In this document: positions 46,464 to 55,965 of the stretch, piece by piece
Layout: every line of letters begins with the position of its first letter
How positions within the stretch are numbered: position 1 is the stretch's first letter
Assembly: GCA_024403355.1 (NCBI GenBank)
Contig: JAKSRW010000007.1
Coordinates: forward strand, 1 to 64,000
Direction: 5' to 3'
DNA from: Lachnospiraceae bacterium
GTDB lineage: Bacteria; Bacillota; Clostridia; Lachnospirales; Lachnospiraceae
DNA: 64,000 bases
The notes under the pieces: model-generated
Database searches by the model: none
The model's input: the letters and a program-made list of their open reading frames with translations, nothing else
Told to the model about the DNA's origin: nothing
Position numbers and translations under genes: made by a program

Positions 46464-48224
46464 ATGATATACAAATATATCTATGGCCGTCTTGGTGACG
46501 GCTATACTTGTATAAACAAGGATGAGCTGCCGTTCCTGAACCGGGACTATGACCAGCTTAAGAATTTTATATCCTATGAACGTCCTGAGGATATCAGCGA
46601 GGAGGACCTTCCCGACGAGTTTTATTTTTACAACGATGAGCTCTCTATCGGGCGTGTCGGAATTCTGGGCAGGACCTGCTTTGTAAAGGGCGGAGCCGGT
46701 GTCAGCGGTGCGCGTGATACAAGCTTTTCACAGAAGTATATTTTTACCGGAGAGGATTATGACAGGCTGCTTAACGGTACGGCTGAGATGTTTACCGCCA
46801 GAAGCTATTTCGGCAGTGCGGATGAATATCTGGCAAATCATATTTCACTCGAATATCCGCTGATAAATGAAAAGTATAAGACACAGACCTCGGAAAAGCT
46901 TGGCCTTTCCGAAAATGAATTTGTGCTTCTTCTTTACTGCTGCATTGATGCCTTTGCGGACTCTGAAAAAAGAGTATATATTATGCTGCCGGAAAATGAT
47001 AAACGCGGAAGTATGACTGCGACGGTTATTATGCAGGCTATATTTGATGCCATACCGTCTTTTCTGCTGGCGAATGCAGGCTTTATGACCTATGCGCCCA
47101 CCTTTGACAGCAATACGATGAATCCCATTCCGAACAGCGTGTCGGTGGTATTTATTAAAAGAAATGCCGAAAATATTTACCGCGCGGGTCGAATTCCGGG
47201 TAAGAATTATCTGTTTGATTTTACAAATAATGTATTTCCTAACTGCAGGATTGATGATAATACCTTCAATACAATTTACGCAATCTGGAAAAATGAGAAT
47301 ATAAAAAGAGTTATCAATTCGTGTCTGTCAGGGATTTTTTCGAGAGGAACATCGATAAAAGCCGAGATATTTGCGCATCTTTTAGTGCTTGCGAAGGAGC
47401 TTCCCGATGTGGATGAATGGAACAGGGACAGCCTGGACAAGCAGCTTGAGGAAAAGAAGGATGCTGTGCTTTTTATCATTAACAATAATGCCGGGGGACT
47501 GGAACAGGACGGCATTTCAATGCTTGACAATAATGTTAAGCTGATTCTGAAGAAAAGCAGATTTGATGAAAGATATCTGGATTTTGTGGGAGATTTGTAT
47601 TCTTCGACCGGTGAGTACCGTGAGATGCTGCTGAACACCCTCTGTGACAGAGCGCTTGAGAGAGCTGAGGCCGAGGATGAGGACGGAGTTCTGGATATCA
47701 CGGATTTTGAATATTCAGATGAGCTTTTAAATGATGATATTCTGGATAAGGCATATTCGGATAAAAAATATTTCCCTATCGGAGAGGTGCTTTTTCTGAA
47801 TTCGGTTGAACCGGTTATGCTTAAGTCCACCATATCCTTCCAGGACAGACTGACAAAGGTGTTTAAATTTGTCATAGGACAGTTTTCGAAGGAATATAAG
47901 GATTTCTTTGATTATTTCTGTGAGGATTATGTCGAGGACATAATCAGTGATTATTTGGATGCATTCGTTAAGGAGCTTCGCTCAAAGCTTGACGGAAAGA
48001 CCGAAAGCACTAAAATAGTTATCGGGGCCAAGCAATACGAGCTTGTGGTCAGGATGGAGGAATTCCTAAATCCCTATGTTGAGGATATGGGAGAGGTATT
48101 CAAAGCCTTTGTCGGAAAAATCTGCAAAAATGCCATTATGGGGCTTGAGGGTAACTATAAAATACTGACCGCACCTGAATCGAAGGAATTGATGGAAGGC
48201 TGGAAGGAATATTACGGTTTTTAG
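46464..48224 (+). CDS. GTPase-associated protein 1 (GAP1)-like protein
   Basis: This 586-residue soluble protein starts 3 bp after the GTPase gene, so the two are translationally coupled. The N-terminus (IYKYIYGRLGDGYTCINKDELPF) and the block GRTCFVKGGAGVSGARDTSFSQKYIF resemble the GAP1 N-terminal (GAP1-N2-type) domain, which is found beside DO-GTPases. The remainder is helical and acidic, with no catalytic motif that I can identify. I infer a physical partner or regulator of the GTPase. Its terminator closes this operon. Confidence 0.7.
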   Translation: MIYKYIYGRLGDGYTCINKDELPFLNRDYDQLKNFISYERPEDISEEDLPDEFYFYNDELSIGRVGILGRTCFVKGGAGVSGARDTSFSQKYIFTGEDYDRLLNGTAEMFTARSYFGSADEYLANHISLEYPLINEKYKTQTSEKLGLSENEFVLLLYCCIDAFADSEKRVYIMLPENDKRGSMTATVIMQAIFDAIPSFLLANAGFMTYAPTFDSNTMNPIPNSVSVVFIKRNAENIYRAGRIPGKNYLFDFTNNVFPNCRIDDNTFNTIYAIWKNENIKRVINSCLSGIFSRGTSIKAEIFAHLLVLAKELPDVDEWNRDSLDKQLEEKKDAVLFIINNNAGGLEQDGISMLDNNVKLILKKSRFDERYLDFVGDLYSSTGEYREMLLNTLCDRALERAEAEDEDGVLDITDFEYSDELLNDDILDKAYSDKKYFPIGEVLFLNSVEPVMLKSTISFQDRLTKVFKFVIGQFSKEYKDFFDYFCEDYVEDIISDYLDAFVKELRSKLDGKTESTKIVIGAKQYELVVRMEEFLNPYVEDMGEVFKAFVGKICKNAIMGLEGNYKILTAPESKELMEGWKEYYGF

Positions 48225-48240
48225 TGTGAATAGTAACTTT

Positions 48241-48278
48241 ATGCAACATTTTCGTGAGGAGAATGTTGCATTTTTTTT
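48241..48278 (+). terminator. Terminator after the GAP1-like gene
   Basis: ATGCAACATTTTC pairs with GAGAATGTTGCAT around a short loop (GTGAG), followed by eight T. Confidence 0.93.
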
Positions 48279-48367
48279 GTCAAACTGATAGAATTAATAA
48301 TGATATATTGTAGTTATTTGTAAGCAAAAGAAGTAAAGCCAAAATCATAGAATTTCGGAGAGAGTAT

Positions 48368-51300
48368 ATGAAATATTGTATCAGTTGTGGAAGTAAAAAT
48401 TCAGACGGAGCAAGATTTTGTTTTAATTGCGGCAATCAGGGTTTCAGGGGGAATAATGCCTCCGGTCCGGGACTGAATAATTCTGCGGGACTTATGGCCG
48501 GCAGGAATGGTCTGCCGAAGAATCCCAATGCGCCTCAGGGACTTATGAGGAATGCGGCAGCCGGAAATAATTCTGATAATAGAGCTAATAATACAGCAAA
48601 TACAGGGGCAGCAGGCAATGCCGACAGCAAGCCCTTTGACATTAATGAAACAGCCAGAAAGCTTGAGGCAGCGGCAAATATGGTTGATGCCATTAATCGC
48701 GGCGAGGATGTTCAGATTCCCGTGAATAAGCCTGCAGACAATAAGCCTGCAGCGCCTGTGCCCGAGCCTAAAGCAGAGGAGCCTGCAAAGCCTTTATTCC
48801 CCTGGCAGAAGCATCTTTATGATGATCTGGGCTCTGATGACATGGTTACTTTTGATGACTATGAGCCCCTTGGCGCTGCGCACAAGGAGGAGCCTGCACC
48901 TGCGGCAGCAGAAGCTGATGAGGATTTATTTCCCTGGACACATGACCTTTATGCGGCTGCGGCAGCATATAAGAAAAAGTCCGGTATCAATGATGATGAG
49001 ATTCCTGCATTTGCAAGGATTTCTAATCCTGCAAGCGCTGTAGAGAATACAAATGCGGCAGCAAACAGAGCGGTGAATACTCCTGTGAACAGGCCTGCAG
49101 AGGCAAATGTAAACAGAACTGCAGAAACAGCTGCAAACAGAACAGCAGAAACACCTGCAAACAGACCCGCAGAGGTGGCAGCAAACAGAGAAGCAAAGAT
49201 GAACCGGACTTCTAATAATACTGCAGACGAGAAGCCTGCGACAGCAACCGGTATGAGTACTTCTGTAAATGCGGCTGCCGGTGCAAATTCAGCTAATAAT
49301 ACAGCTGATAAAAATCCTGTGGCATCGACCAATACGGGTATTCCTGTAAATACAGCTAATAATACAGCGGATAAAAAGCCTGCGACATCAGCCGATATGG
49401 GTACACGTCCCGGAAGATTTTTCGATGCCTGGGTAAGTGAGGATATAGATGACGATGATGATGAGAATTCAATAGAAGTTCAGCTGCGCCGTGAAATAAT
49501 GGCAAAGAAAGCAGCTGAGGCAGCGGCTGCAGCAGCGGCAGCAGAGGCCGCAGAAGCAGAAAAAGCAGCGGCGGAGGCTCTTGCGGAAGAGGATGCTAAA
49601 AATGCGGCAGCAGAAGAGCAGGCTGAGGATTCAGTCAGAGTAATCGAAGTTGAAAACCTGCAGACCACTGTCGAAGAGGCAGAGCCGGCAGAGACTGCAG
49701 AGAATACGGATGTTATTCCTGAAACGGTCACTTTCGATGCTCAGGCCTTTGAGATTCCTGCCGGCGCATTTGATGAGATTGCCGAGGAGGCTGATTTCTC
49801 TTTTGATTCAGTAATCACGGAAAATAATGCAGAAGCTGCAGTAGCTGAGACAATTAACGCGACAGCTGAGGCAACTGAAAATGTAAATGAAGCAGTGGAA
49901 GCAGCAGAAAATGTTGCCGGTGAGGCTGCCGGCGAGGCATCAGAGGCCGTAGAAGCAGCAGTGGAGGAGGCTGCCGGCGAGGCAGCAGAGGCTGTAGAAG
50001 CAGCAGTGGAAGAGGCTGCCGGCGAGGCTGCAGAGACTGTAGAAGCAGCAGTGGAAGAGGCTGCCGGCGAGGTAGCAGAGACTGTAGAAGCAGCAGTGGA
50101 AGAGGCTGCCGGCGAGGCATCAGAGGCCGTAGAAGCAGCAGTGGAAGAGGCTGCCGGTGAGGCAGCAGAGACTGTAGAAGCAGCAGTGGAAGAGGCTGCC
50201 GGCGAGACAGCAGAGAATGCAGAAACAGCTGTGGCTGAGGCCGGAAATGCTGCAGTAGAAACGGCAGAGACAGCAGAGAATGTTCAGGATAAAACGGAAG
50301 CACTTGACAGAGATTCAATTCTTGCAAGTGCAGAAGAAGCCGGAGTGTTTGCGAAGGACTCAAAACGCGAAGATGATGAAGATGACGGTTTAGGATATTT
50401 TGTGCTTAACCGTAAGAGACGAGGAGTATCTTCAGAAGCGATTGCTGCCGCAGAGGCGGTAATCAGCAGCATGGATAACAGACCGGCCAAGACTATTGCG
50501 GCACAGGCGGCAGAACTTGCAGATGCAGCAGAAAAGAATTCAGCTGAAGCAGCAGACGAAGCAGCAGAGAACGTGGCTGAGGCAGTGGCTGAAGCAGCAA
50601 AAGAGAGCGCGGAGTCAGTAGCTGAGAATGCGGTTGAGACAGTAGCCGAAGTAGTAGAGAATGCAGCTGAAACAGTAGCTGTAGCAACAGAAGACGTTAC
50701 TGAAGCGGTGGCTGGGTTAGCAGAGACCGCTGAAGCAACCGTAGAAGAAAGCTCTGAATCAGTAGAGAATGCAACAGAAACCGCAGAGTCTGTAGTTGAG
50801 GCAGCAGAGAATTCTGCAGCTGAAAACATAGAGAACGTAGCAGATACAGCGGAAGCAGCCGTAGAGGAGGTTGCAGAATCAGTAGCAGAGAATACAACTG
50901 AAACAGTAGCTGAAACAGCAGAGTCTGTAGTTGAGGCAGCAGAGAATTCTGTAGCAGAAAACATAGAGAACGCAACAGAGACAGCGGAAGCGGTAGCAGA
51001 GGAGGCCACAGAAGCCGCAGAGAATGCAGCTGAAACAGTAGCTGAACAGGCAGAAAACGTAGCAGAAGCCGGAGATAAGAAGCCGGAAATCACAGATGAG
51101 ACCGAAGTTGAAATGCTCTTTTCTGCAGCAATGGCTGAAATACGTGGTCATATGGAGAATAGAGATTCTGACAGGGAAGCTCGTAGAATGGCAAAGAAGG
51201 CAGCTGCAGAGAAGAAAGCTGAGGCAGATACAAAGCCTGTAGAGAAACCTAAGACAGAAGCCGAGGCTACAGAGCAGAAGCCCGAGACAGAAGCCCAGGC

Positions 51301-53758
51301 TACAGAGCAGAAGCCCAGGACAGAGGCCGAGGCTGCAGAGCAGAAGCCCGAGACAGAGGCCGAGGCTACAGAGCAGAAGCCTAAGACAGAAACCGAGGCT
51401 ACAGAGCAGAAGCCCGAGACAGAGGCCCAGCCTGCAGAGCAGGAGAATGTTTCTTGGGATTCAAATCAAAAGAATCCTGATAAAAAGAATAACGATAACC
51501 AGAAGGCTGATAATCAGAAAAATGGCCGCAATACCTTCTTCATTTCTGTTCGTGAGGGCAAAAATAAGAAGGGCAAGCAGCCCGCGCAGGATAATAAGCC
51601 TGCAGCAAAGCCTCCCGTACCCAAGAAAACTCTTGAGGAGATTCTTAACAAGAATTACACGATTCTTAACGAAATCGGTTCCGGCGAGAAGACTGCCTTC
51701 AGAGCTATGCATAAGACTATGGGCAAGCAGGTTGTCATTAAAAAGGTTCATACTCAGATTGACAATATGATGAATATCAAGGATGCAATCGAGGCTATGA
51801 AGGGTATGAGCCATGAATCATTGCCCAAGGTTATTGAATATATCCAGGCTGAGGGAGATATTTACTCAGTTATGGAATATGTTGAGGGAACCTCACTTTT
51901 CAAGCTGATGAACAACGGACAGAAGTTCACTGAAGTACAGATTAAAAAGTGGGCATTACAGATTTGTGATGCACTTCGTTATCTGCACAGCTTTGTTCCC
52001 GTTATAATTCATGCGGATATCAAGCCTTCAAATATTATTCTGACACAGAATAACAGAGTTGTGCTTATCGATTTTAACCCTGCAACGATAGACAGTAACG
52101 GTACACACGTAATCAGCTATTCAGACGGATATTCGCCCGCTGAACAGTATGAATTCCAGTCAGCAAATGTTTATTCGGTAAGCGGCAGATTCGATGACAG
52201 ATATTCGAAGGATCTGGTTACAAGACCTGACGGAATAACCAATATTCAGCCCGGAACCACCTATGAGGGTTCATCGAGAGCATATGCTGTGGTAACAGAG
52301 CGCTCAGATATTTACAGCGTTGGTGCAACCTTATATTTCCTGCTTACCGGACAGAAGCCTGAATCAGCCCTTGAGACAATTACACCGGTAAATAAGCTTG
52401 GGGCAAAAATCAGCGGCAAGTGGGCAAGAATCATAAGAAAGTGTATGGATAAGGATCCCAAACGCAGATATCAGACTGCAAAGGAGCTGAATGATGCGAT
52501 TAAGGGCGGCGCACTTGTAAGCAAAAAGATGGCGGTTATGATTGCGTCAATTATCGGAATTGCCGCAGTTTGTACACTTGTATTCTTCCTGATTAATAAT
52601 GCCAGTACAAGTAATAATAAGCATCACAATAATTATAATGTCGGTTCTGTAAGCAATGTTTCGGCTGATAAGACAGATGATGTTCAGCCTACAGAAAGTC
52701 TGACAGCAGATGATAATGATGGCAGCGGTGAAGCTGTCACAGCTGAACCTACCGTAGCTCCCGAGCCTACAGAAGCTCCTGCTATTACAGAAGCAGCTGA
52801 GCCTACAGAGGCTGCCGAAATTACGGATACTCCCGAGCCCACAGAGGCAGCTGAAATTACAGAGACTCCCGAACCTACAGAGATTCCTGAGCCTACAGCA
52901 ACACCTGCGCCTACAGCAACACCGATGCCTACAGCGACACCCGAGCCTACGGCAACACCGATGCCCACAGCGACACCTGAGCCTACGGCAACGCCTGAGC
53001 CCACGGCAACGCCTGCGCCTACGGCGACACCGGTTCCGACAGCAGCACCTATAGTCGTACCTGATTACAGTGCAAACTCAATCAGCATAGTTACAACTGA
53101 CGGTGAGCTCAAGAGCTTCAGTGTTGGTTCGGTTAATATCAATCCCGAGGATGTTGAGAAGGTTTACTTCGGCGGATATGCAACAAAGCTCATCACTGAC
53201 ACTAATGTTATTCAGAAGCTTAAGTCTTCAGGTGCACTTGATGATGATCCTATTGCTACAATCGGCGGAAAGAAGTATTCTAAGGTTAATTACAAGAGAG
53301 CAGACGGAACTCGCGAGCCTATCTATTTCGAATATGCGCCTATCGAGTGGACCGCTGTCAGCTGTGATTCAAGCACAGTGACACTTGTGGCAGATAAGAT
53401 TATCGACTACGAGAAGGCTTCTGAGGTTAGAGACTGGACGGGAAGCTACTTTGAGGCTACAGCCTTTACAAAGAATGAAAAGGGCCTGCTCAGAGGAGAT
53501 GTTACACTGCTTTCTGTATCAGAAGCAAAGAGCGGCATGTATGCACTGGCATTGAGCTATACGGATTACGCAAGAATGGGTAAGAACTTCGGCAATGCTT
53601 CATACGATGCAGCTATTTCTGCCGGCTGGTGGCTGAGAGCAGATGGTTCAAGCTCTGTCAAGGGTGATTATGTAGATAATACAGGAAGCGTATCAAAGAC
53701 TTCATCTTCCGATGACAGACAGGGACTTCGACCTGTAATTAAGATTAAGGTAAAATAA
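48368..53758 (+). CDS. Giant zinc-ribbon, atypical Ser/Thr kinase, DUF6273 membrane receptor (paralogue 1)
   Basis: This 1796-residue protein has, in order, a zinc ribbon (CISCGSKNSDGARFCFNCG, 4-22), an Asn/Ala-rich region and an Ala/Glu-rich region with seven 15-residue units (EEAAGEAAETVEAAV). The kinase domain (about 1094-1380) is followed by a TM segment (about 1388-1408), an EPTATP linker and a DUF6273-like outer domain (about 1560-1796; PIEWTAVSCDSSTVTLVADKII, then WWLRADGSS, GLRPVIKIK). Kinase residues: Lys1125 (VVIKKV), Asp1217 in HADIKPSN and Asp1235 in DFN, not DFG. About 50 extra residues separate SPAEQYE from ERSDIYSVGA. The Gly loop (GSGEKTA) is weak. I infer an outer domain coupled to a cytoplasmic kinase. 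Confidence 0.87.
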   Translation: MKYCISCGSKNSDGARFCFNCGNQGFRGNNASGPGLNNSAGLMAGRNGLPKNPNAPQGLMRNAAAGNNSDNRANNTANTGAAGNADSKPFDINETARKLEAAANMVDAINRGEDVQIPVNKPADNKPAAPVPEPKAEEPAKPLFPWQKHLYDDLGSDDMVTFDDYEPLGAAHKEEPAPAAAEADEDLFPWTHDLYAAAAAYKKKSGINDDEIPAFARISNPASAVENTNAAANRAVNTPVNRPAEANVNRTAETAANRTAETPANRPAEVAANREAKMNRTSNNTADEKPATATGMSTSVNAAAGANSANNTADKNPVASTNTGIPVNTANNTADKKPATSADMGTRPGRFFDAWVSEDIDDDDDENSIEVQLRREIMAKKAAEAAAAAAAAEAAEAEKAAAEALAEEDAKNAAAEEQAEDSVRVIEVENLQTTVEEAEPAETAENTDVIPETVTFDAQAFEIPAGAFDEIAEEADFSFDSVITENNAEAAVAETINATAEATENVNEAVEAAENVAGEAAGEASEAVEAAVEEAAGEAAEAVEAAVEEAAGEAAETVEAAVEEAAGEVAETVEAAVEEAAGEASEAVEAAVEEAAGEAAETVEAAVEEAAGETAENAETAVAEAGNAAVETAETAENVQDKTEALDRDSILASAEEAGVFAKDSKREDDEDDGLGYFVLNRKRRGVSSEAIAAAEAVISSMDNRPAKTIAAQAAELADAAEKNSAEAADEAAENVAEAVAEAAKESAESVAENAVETVAEVVENAAETVAVATEDVTEAVAGLAETAEATVEESSESVENATETAESVVEAAENSAAENIENVADTAEAAVEEVAESVAENTTETVAETAESVVEAAENSVAENIENATETAEAVAEEATEAAENAAETVAEQAENVAEAGDKKPEITDETEVEMLFSAAMAEIRGHMENRDSDREARRMAKKAAAEKKAEADTKPVEKPKTEAEATEQKPETEAQATEQKPRTEAEAAEQKPETEAEATEQKPKTETEATEQKPETEAQPAEQENVSWDSNQKNPDKKNNDNQKADNQKNGRNTFFISVREGKNKKGKQPAQDNKPAAKPPVPKKTLEEILNKNYTILNEIGSGEKTAFRAMHKTMGKQVVIKKVHTQIDNMMNIKDAIEAMKGMSHESLPKVIEYIQAEGDIYSVMEYVEGTSLFKLMNNGQKFTEVQIKKWALQICDALRYLHSFVPVIIHADIKPSNIILTQNNRVVLIDFNPATIDSNGTHVISYSDGYSPAEQYEFQSANVYSVSGRFDDRYSKDLVTRPDGITNIQPGTTYEGSSRAYAVVTERSDIYSVGATLYFLLTGQKPESALETITPVNKLGAKISGKWARIIRKCMDKDPKRRYQTAKELNDAIKGGALVSKKMAVMIASIIGIAAVCTLVFFLINNASTSNNKHHNNYNVGSVSNVSADKTDDVQPTESLTADDNDGSGEAVTAEPTVAPEPTEAPAITEAAEPTEAAEITDTPEPTEAAEITETPEPTEIPEPTATPAPTATPMPTATPEPTATPMPTATPEPTATPEPTATPAPTATPVPTAAPIVVPDYSANSISIVTTDGELKSFSVGSVNINPEDVEKVYFGGYATKLITDTNVIQKLKSSGALDDDPIATIGGKKYSKVNYKRADGTREPIYFEYAPIEWTAVSCDSSTVTLVADKIIDYEKASEVRDWTGSYFEATAFTKNEKGLLRGDVTLLSVSEAKSGMYALALSYTDYARMGKNFGNASYDAAISAGWWLRADGSSSVKGDYVDNTGSVSKTSSSDDRQGLRPVIKIKVK
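49922..50215 (+). repeat. 45-bp coding repeats in kinase receptor 1
   Basis: About six full and one partial unit begin gaggctgccggcgaggcag and encode EEAAGEAAETVEAAV. Units start at 49922, 49967, 50012, 50057, 50102, 50147 and 50192 with few base differences. The encoded heptad-like Ala/Glu pattern should form long helices or coiled coil. Confidence 0.9.
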
Positions 53759-53770
53759 ATATTATTTGAT

Positions 53771-53796
53771 TACCCACTGTCGTAAGGCGGTGGGTA
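53771..53796 (+). terminator. Hairpin after kinase receptor 1 (weak terminator)
   Basis: TACCCAC pairs with GTGGGTA around a 12-nt loop; only a loose T-rich tail follows. A second hairpin GACAGG-AATGA-CCTGTC lies about 20 bp further on. Confidence 0.4.
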
Positions 53797-53916
53797 GTTA
53801 ATTGTTTGAAGGGACAGGAATGACCTGTCTTTGGCCTGATTTAGGCAAATATAAAGTATAAGCTGATTGCTTTGCTTTTTGAAAAATATGCAGAATAAGA
53901 AAATGGGAAAGAAAAT

Positions 53917-55965
53917 ATGGATCGTAAAGCACTGAAAAAGCGTGCACGGGGAATTTTAAAGACACATTACGGACTGCTGGTTGTGTTATTTATCATCAGT
54001 TCAATAATAGGTGTAGAAAATGCATCCTCGGTGCATGGTGTACTGACTACAATGTCGAATATCAGCAGGCAGCAGGCACATACCCTTGAGGGATATTCGA
54101 GAACTGTTCTTGACCGCCGTTTCACGGGTTACGGTGACATTTTGAAATATTTTACAAACGGGTTTTCTGATGACAGGGTACTCAACAGCGCTATGGATAT
54201 CCAAAACAAGATTCAGGAGGGCATTCATAGCGGAACTCAGGTCATATCGGATGCGCTGACAGATTCGCCGGAGAATCTGGGGGAAAATCTGAAGGACGGC
54301 AAGGATATAATCGTTGACAGTATTTCCGAAATCAGAGAAAATATGGCGGATATTACCGAACATATTTCGGAGAGCGCTAAAAATGTAAATGATGAACGCA
54401 AGACCGAATATATCGGTCCTGTGGAAGTAAGCACACATGACGGCGTTATGGCGGATATTGTAAATACGCTTACGTCAGGGCTTATTTTCAATAAGATTTT
54501 TACCGGTATTGTTTCGATTATCGGAAATGAAAGCTGGGCCGCTATTATATTTCTGGTGATGCTTTTATTGCTGGCAATGTTCATATGGGTATTTATAGTC
54601 AGACTTTTTCTGGTTATCACAAGACGATTTATTCTTGAGGCCAGAATATATAAAACAGTTCCGATCAGACGCTGGCTTTTTCTGGCCCGCACACTGAAAT
54701 GGTTCCATTCTGCCTGGGTACTTTTGGTCAGCACACTGGTGACCGTACTTTGGTCACTGACCATTGTCGGCGGAATTATAAAGTATTACCAATACCGTAT
54801 GATTCCTTACATTTTGGCGGAAAATCCCGCAGTCGGTGTCCGTGAGGCGATGAAGCTTTCAAATGAAATGACCTATCGTCACAAGATGGAGTGTTTTAAG
54901 CTGGATTTGTCATTTGTAGGCTGGAAGATAATCGGAATTCTGAGTCTGGGCATTGTGGATGTTTTCTATGTTAACCCTTATATAGGGGCTGCAATGGGTG
55001 AGTATTATGTGTATCTTCGTGAGAATGCGAAGAAGAGAAAGCTTTTGCATGCAGACCTGTTAAATGACAGATACCTCTATGAAAAGGCAGGAGAGGAAGA
55101 GCTCAGAGCGGCTTACAGTGATTCGATAGAACTCATGGAAAATCCGATGGAGCAGCCGCCCGAACAGTCCGGCTTTGGCGGATTTATGTCAAAGTATTTC
55201 GGAGTTGTTTTATTTGCGGATAAGAATGAAAAACAGCGCTGTGAGTATGAGCAGCAGCAGTTAAAAATTAAGTCTGTTAAAGCGCTTCTGGACGGTCAGC
55301 TGTATCCCTTCAGACTTTTCCCGGAATACAGAAAAAGCCTGATGTCACGTATAAAGAAGCTCCCGAAATTCGAGTTTCTGCATTACACAAGAAGGTATTC
55401 AATATGGTCAATGGTAATCATGTTCTTTATTTTCTGCATGGTGGGCTGGCTCTGGGAGGTATCGTTCTATCTTTACGAAGAGGGTGTATTTATCAACCGG
55501 GGAGTGCTGAACGGCCCCTGGCTGCCTATTTACGGAAGCGGAGCAATACTTATTCTGATGGCGCTTTACCGCTTCAGACATAAGATTCTGCAGGAGTTTT
55601 TCGCAATTATTATTTTGTGCGGATTTTTGGAATATACGACTGCGTGGGCGCTTGATTATCTCTTTGACACAAAATGGTGGGATTACACCGGATATTTTAT
55701 AAATATTCAGGGGCGTATCTGCGCAGAGGGCCTGCTGCTGTTCGCTGTAGGAGGAACCGCTGTCGTATATCTTATGGCACCGATTATAGATAATCTGCTG
55801 CAAAAGGTCAGACTCAGAATACTTGCACCAATCTGTATTGTGCTTCTTCTGGCATTTATCGGTGATTTGGTTTATTCAAATTCGCACCCTAATACCGGAC
55901 ATGGTATTACGGAATATCAGTGGGACTGGCTCGAGGAGATACCTGAGCAGTCTGTCGGAAAATGA
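53917..55965 (+). CDS. DUF975 - CmpB (putative ABC transporter type IV) fusion membrane protein
   Basis: This 682-residue protein joins two domains. The N-terminal part (1-370) matches DUF975: KKRARGILKTHYGLLVVLF at the start and PAVGVREAMKLSNEMTYRHK near 305. It has an inserted amphipathic loop (about 85-180; SENLGENLKDGKDIIVDSISE). The C-terminal part (about 485-665) resembles the CmpB/ABC type IV family, with several TM segments and FFIFCMVGWLWEVSFY, NRGVLNGPWLPIYGSG. Six to ten TM segments in total. Function of either domain is unknown. Its stop overlaps the metallophosphoesterase start (ATGA). Confidence 0.82.
   Translation: MDRKALKKRARGILKTHYGLLVVLFIISSIIGVENASSVHGVLTTMSNISRQQAHTLEGYSRTVLDRRFTGYGDILKYFTNGFSDDRVLNSAMDIQNKIQEGIHSGTQVISDALTDSPENLGENLKDGKDIIVDSISEIRENMADITEHISESAKNVNDERKTEYIGPVEVSTHDGVMADIVNTLTSGLIFNKIFTGIVSIIGNESWAAIIFLVMLLLLAMFIWVFIVRLFLVITRRFILEARIYKTVPIRRWLFLARTLKWFHSAWVLLVSTLVTVLWSLTIVGGIIKYYQYRMIPYILAENPAVGVREAMKLSNEMTYRHKMECFKLDLSFVGWKIIGILSLGIVDVFYVNPYIGAAMGEYYVYLRENAKKRKLLHADLLNDRYLYEKAGEEELRAAYSDSIELMENPMEQPPEQSGFGGFMSKYFGVVLFADKNEKQRCEYEQQQLKIKSVKALLDGQLYPFRLFPEYRKSLMSRIKKLPKFEFLHYTRRYSIWSMVIMFFIFCMVGWLWEVSFYLYEEGVFINRGVLNGPWLPIYGSGAILILMALYRFRHKILQEFFAIIILCGFLEYTTAWALDYLFDTKWWDYTGYFINIQGRICAEGLLLFAVGGTAVVYLMAPIIDNLLQKVRLRILAPICIVLLLAFIGDLVYSNSHPNTGHGITEYQWDWLEEIPEQSVGK

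Noticed and set aside
50284..51093. 269-residue minus-strand frame rich in Ser and Ala
   Set aside because: Antisense of the Ala/Glu repeats of kinase receptor 1.
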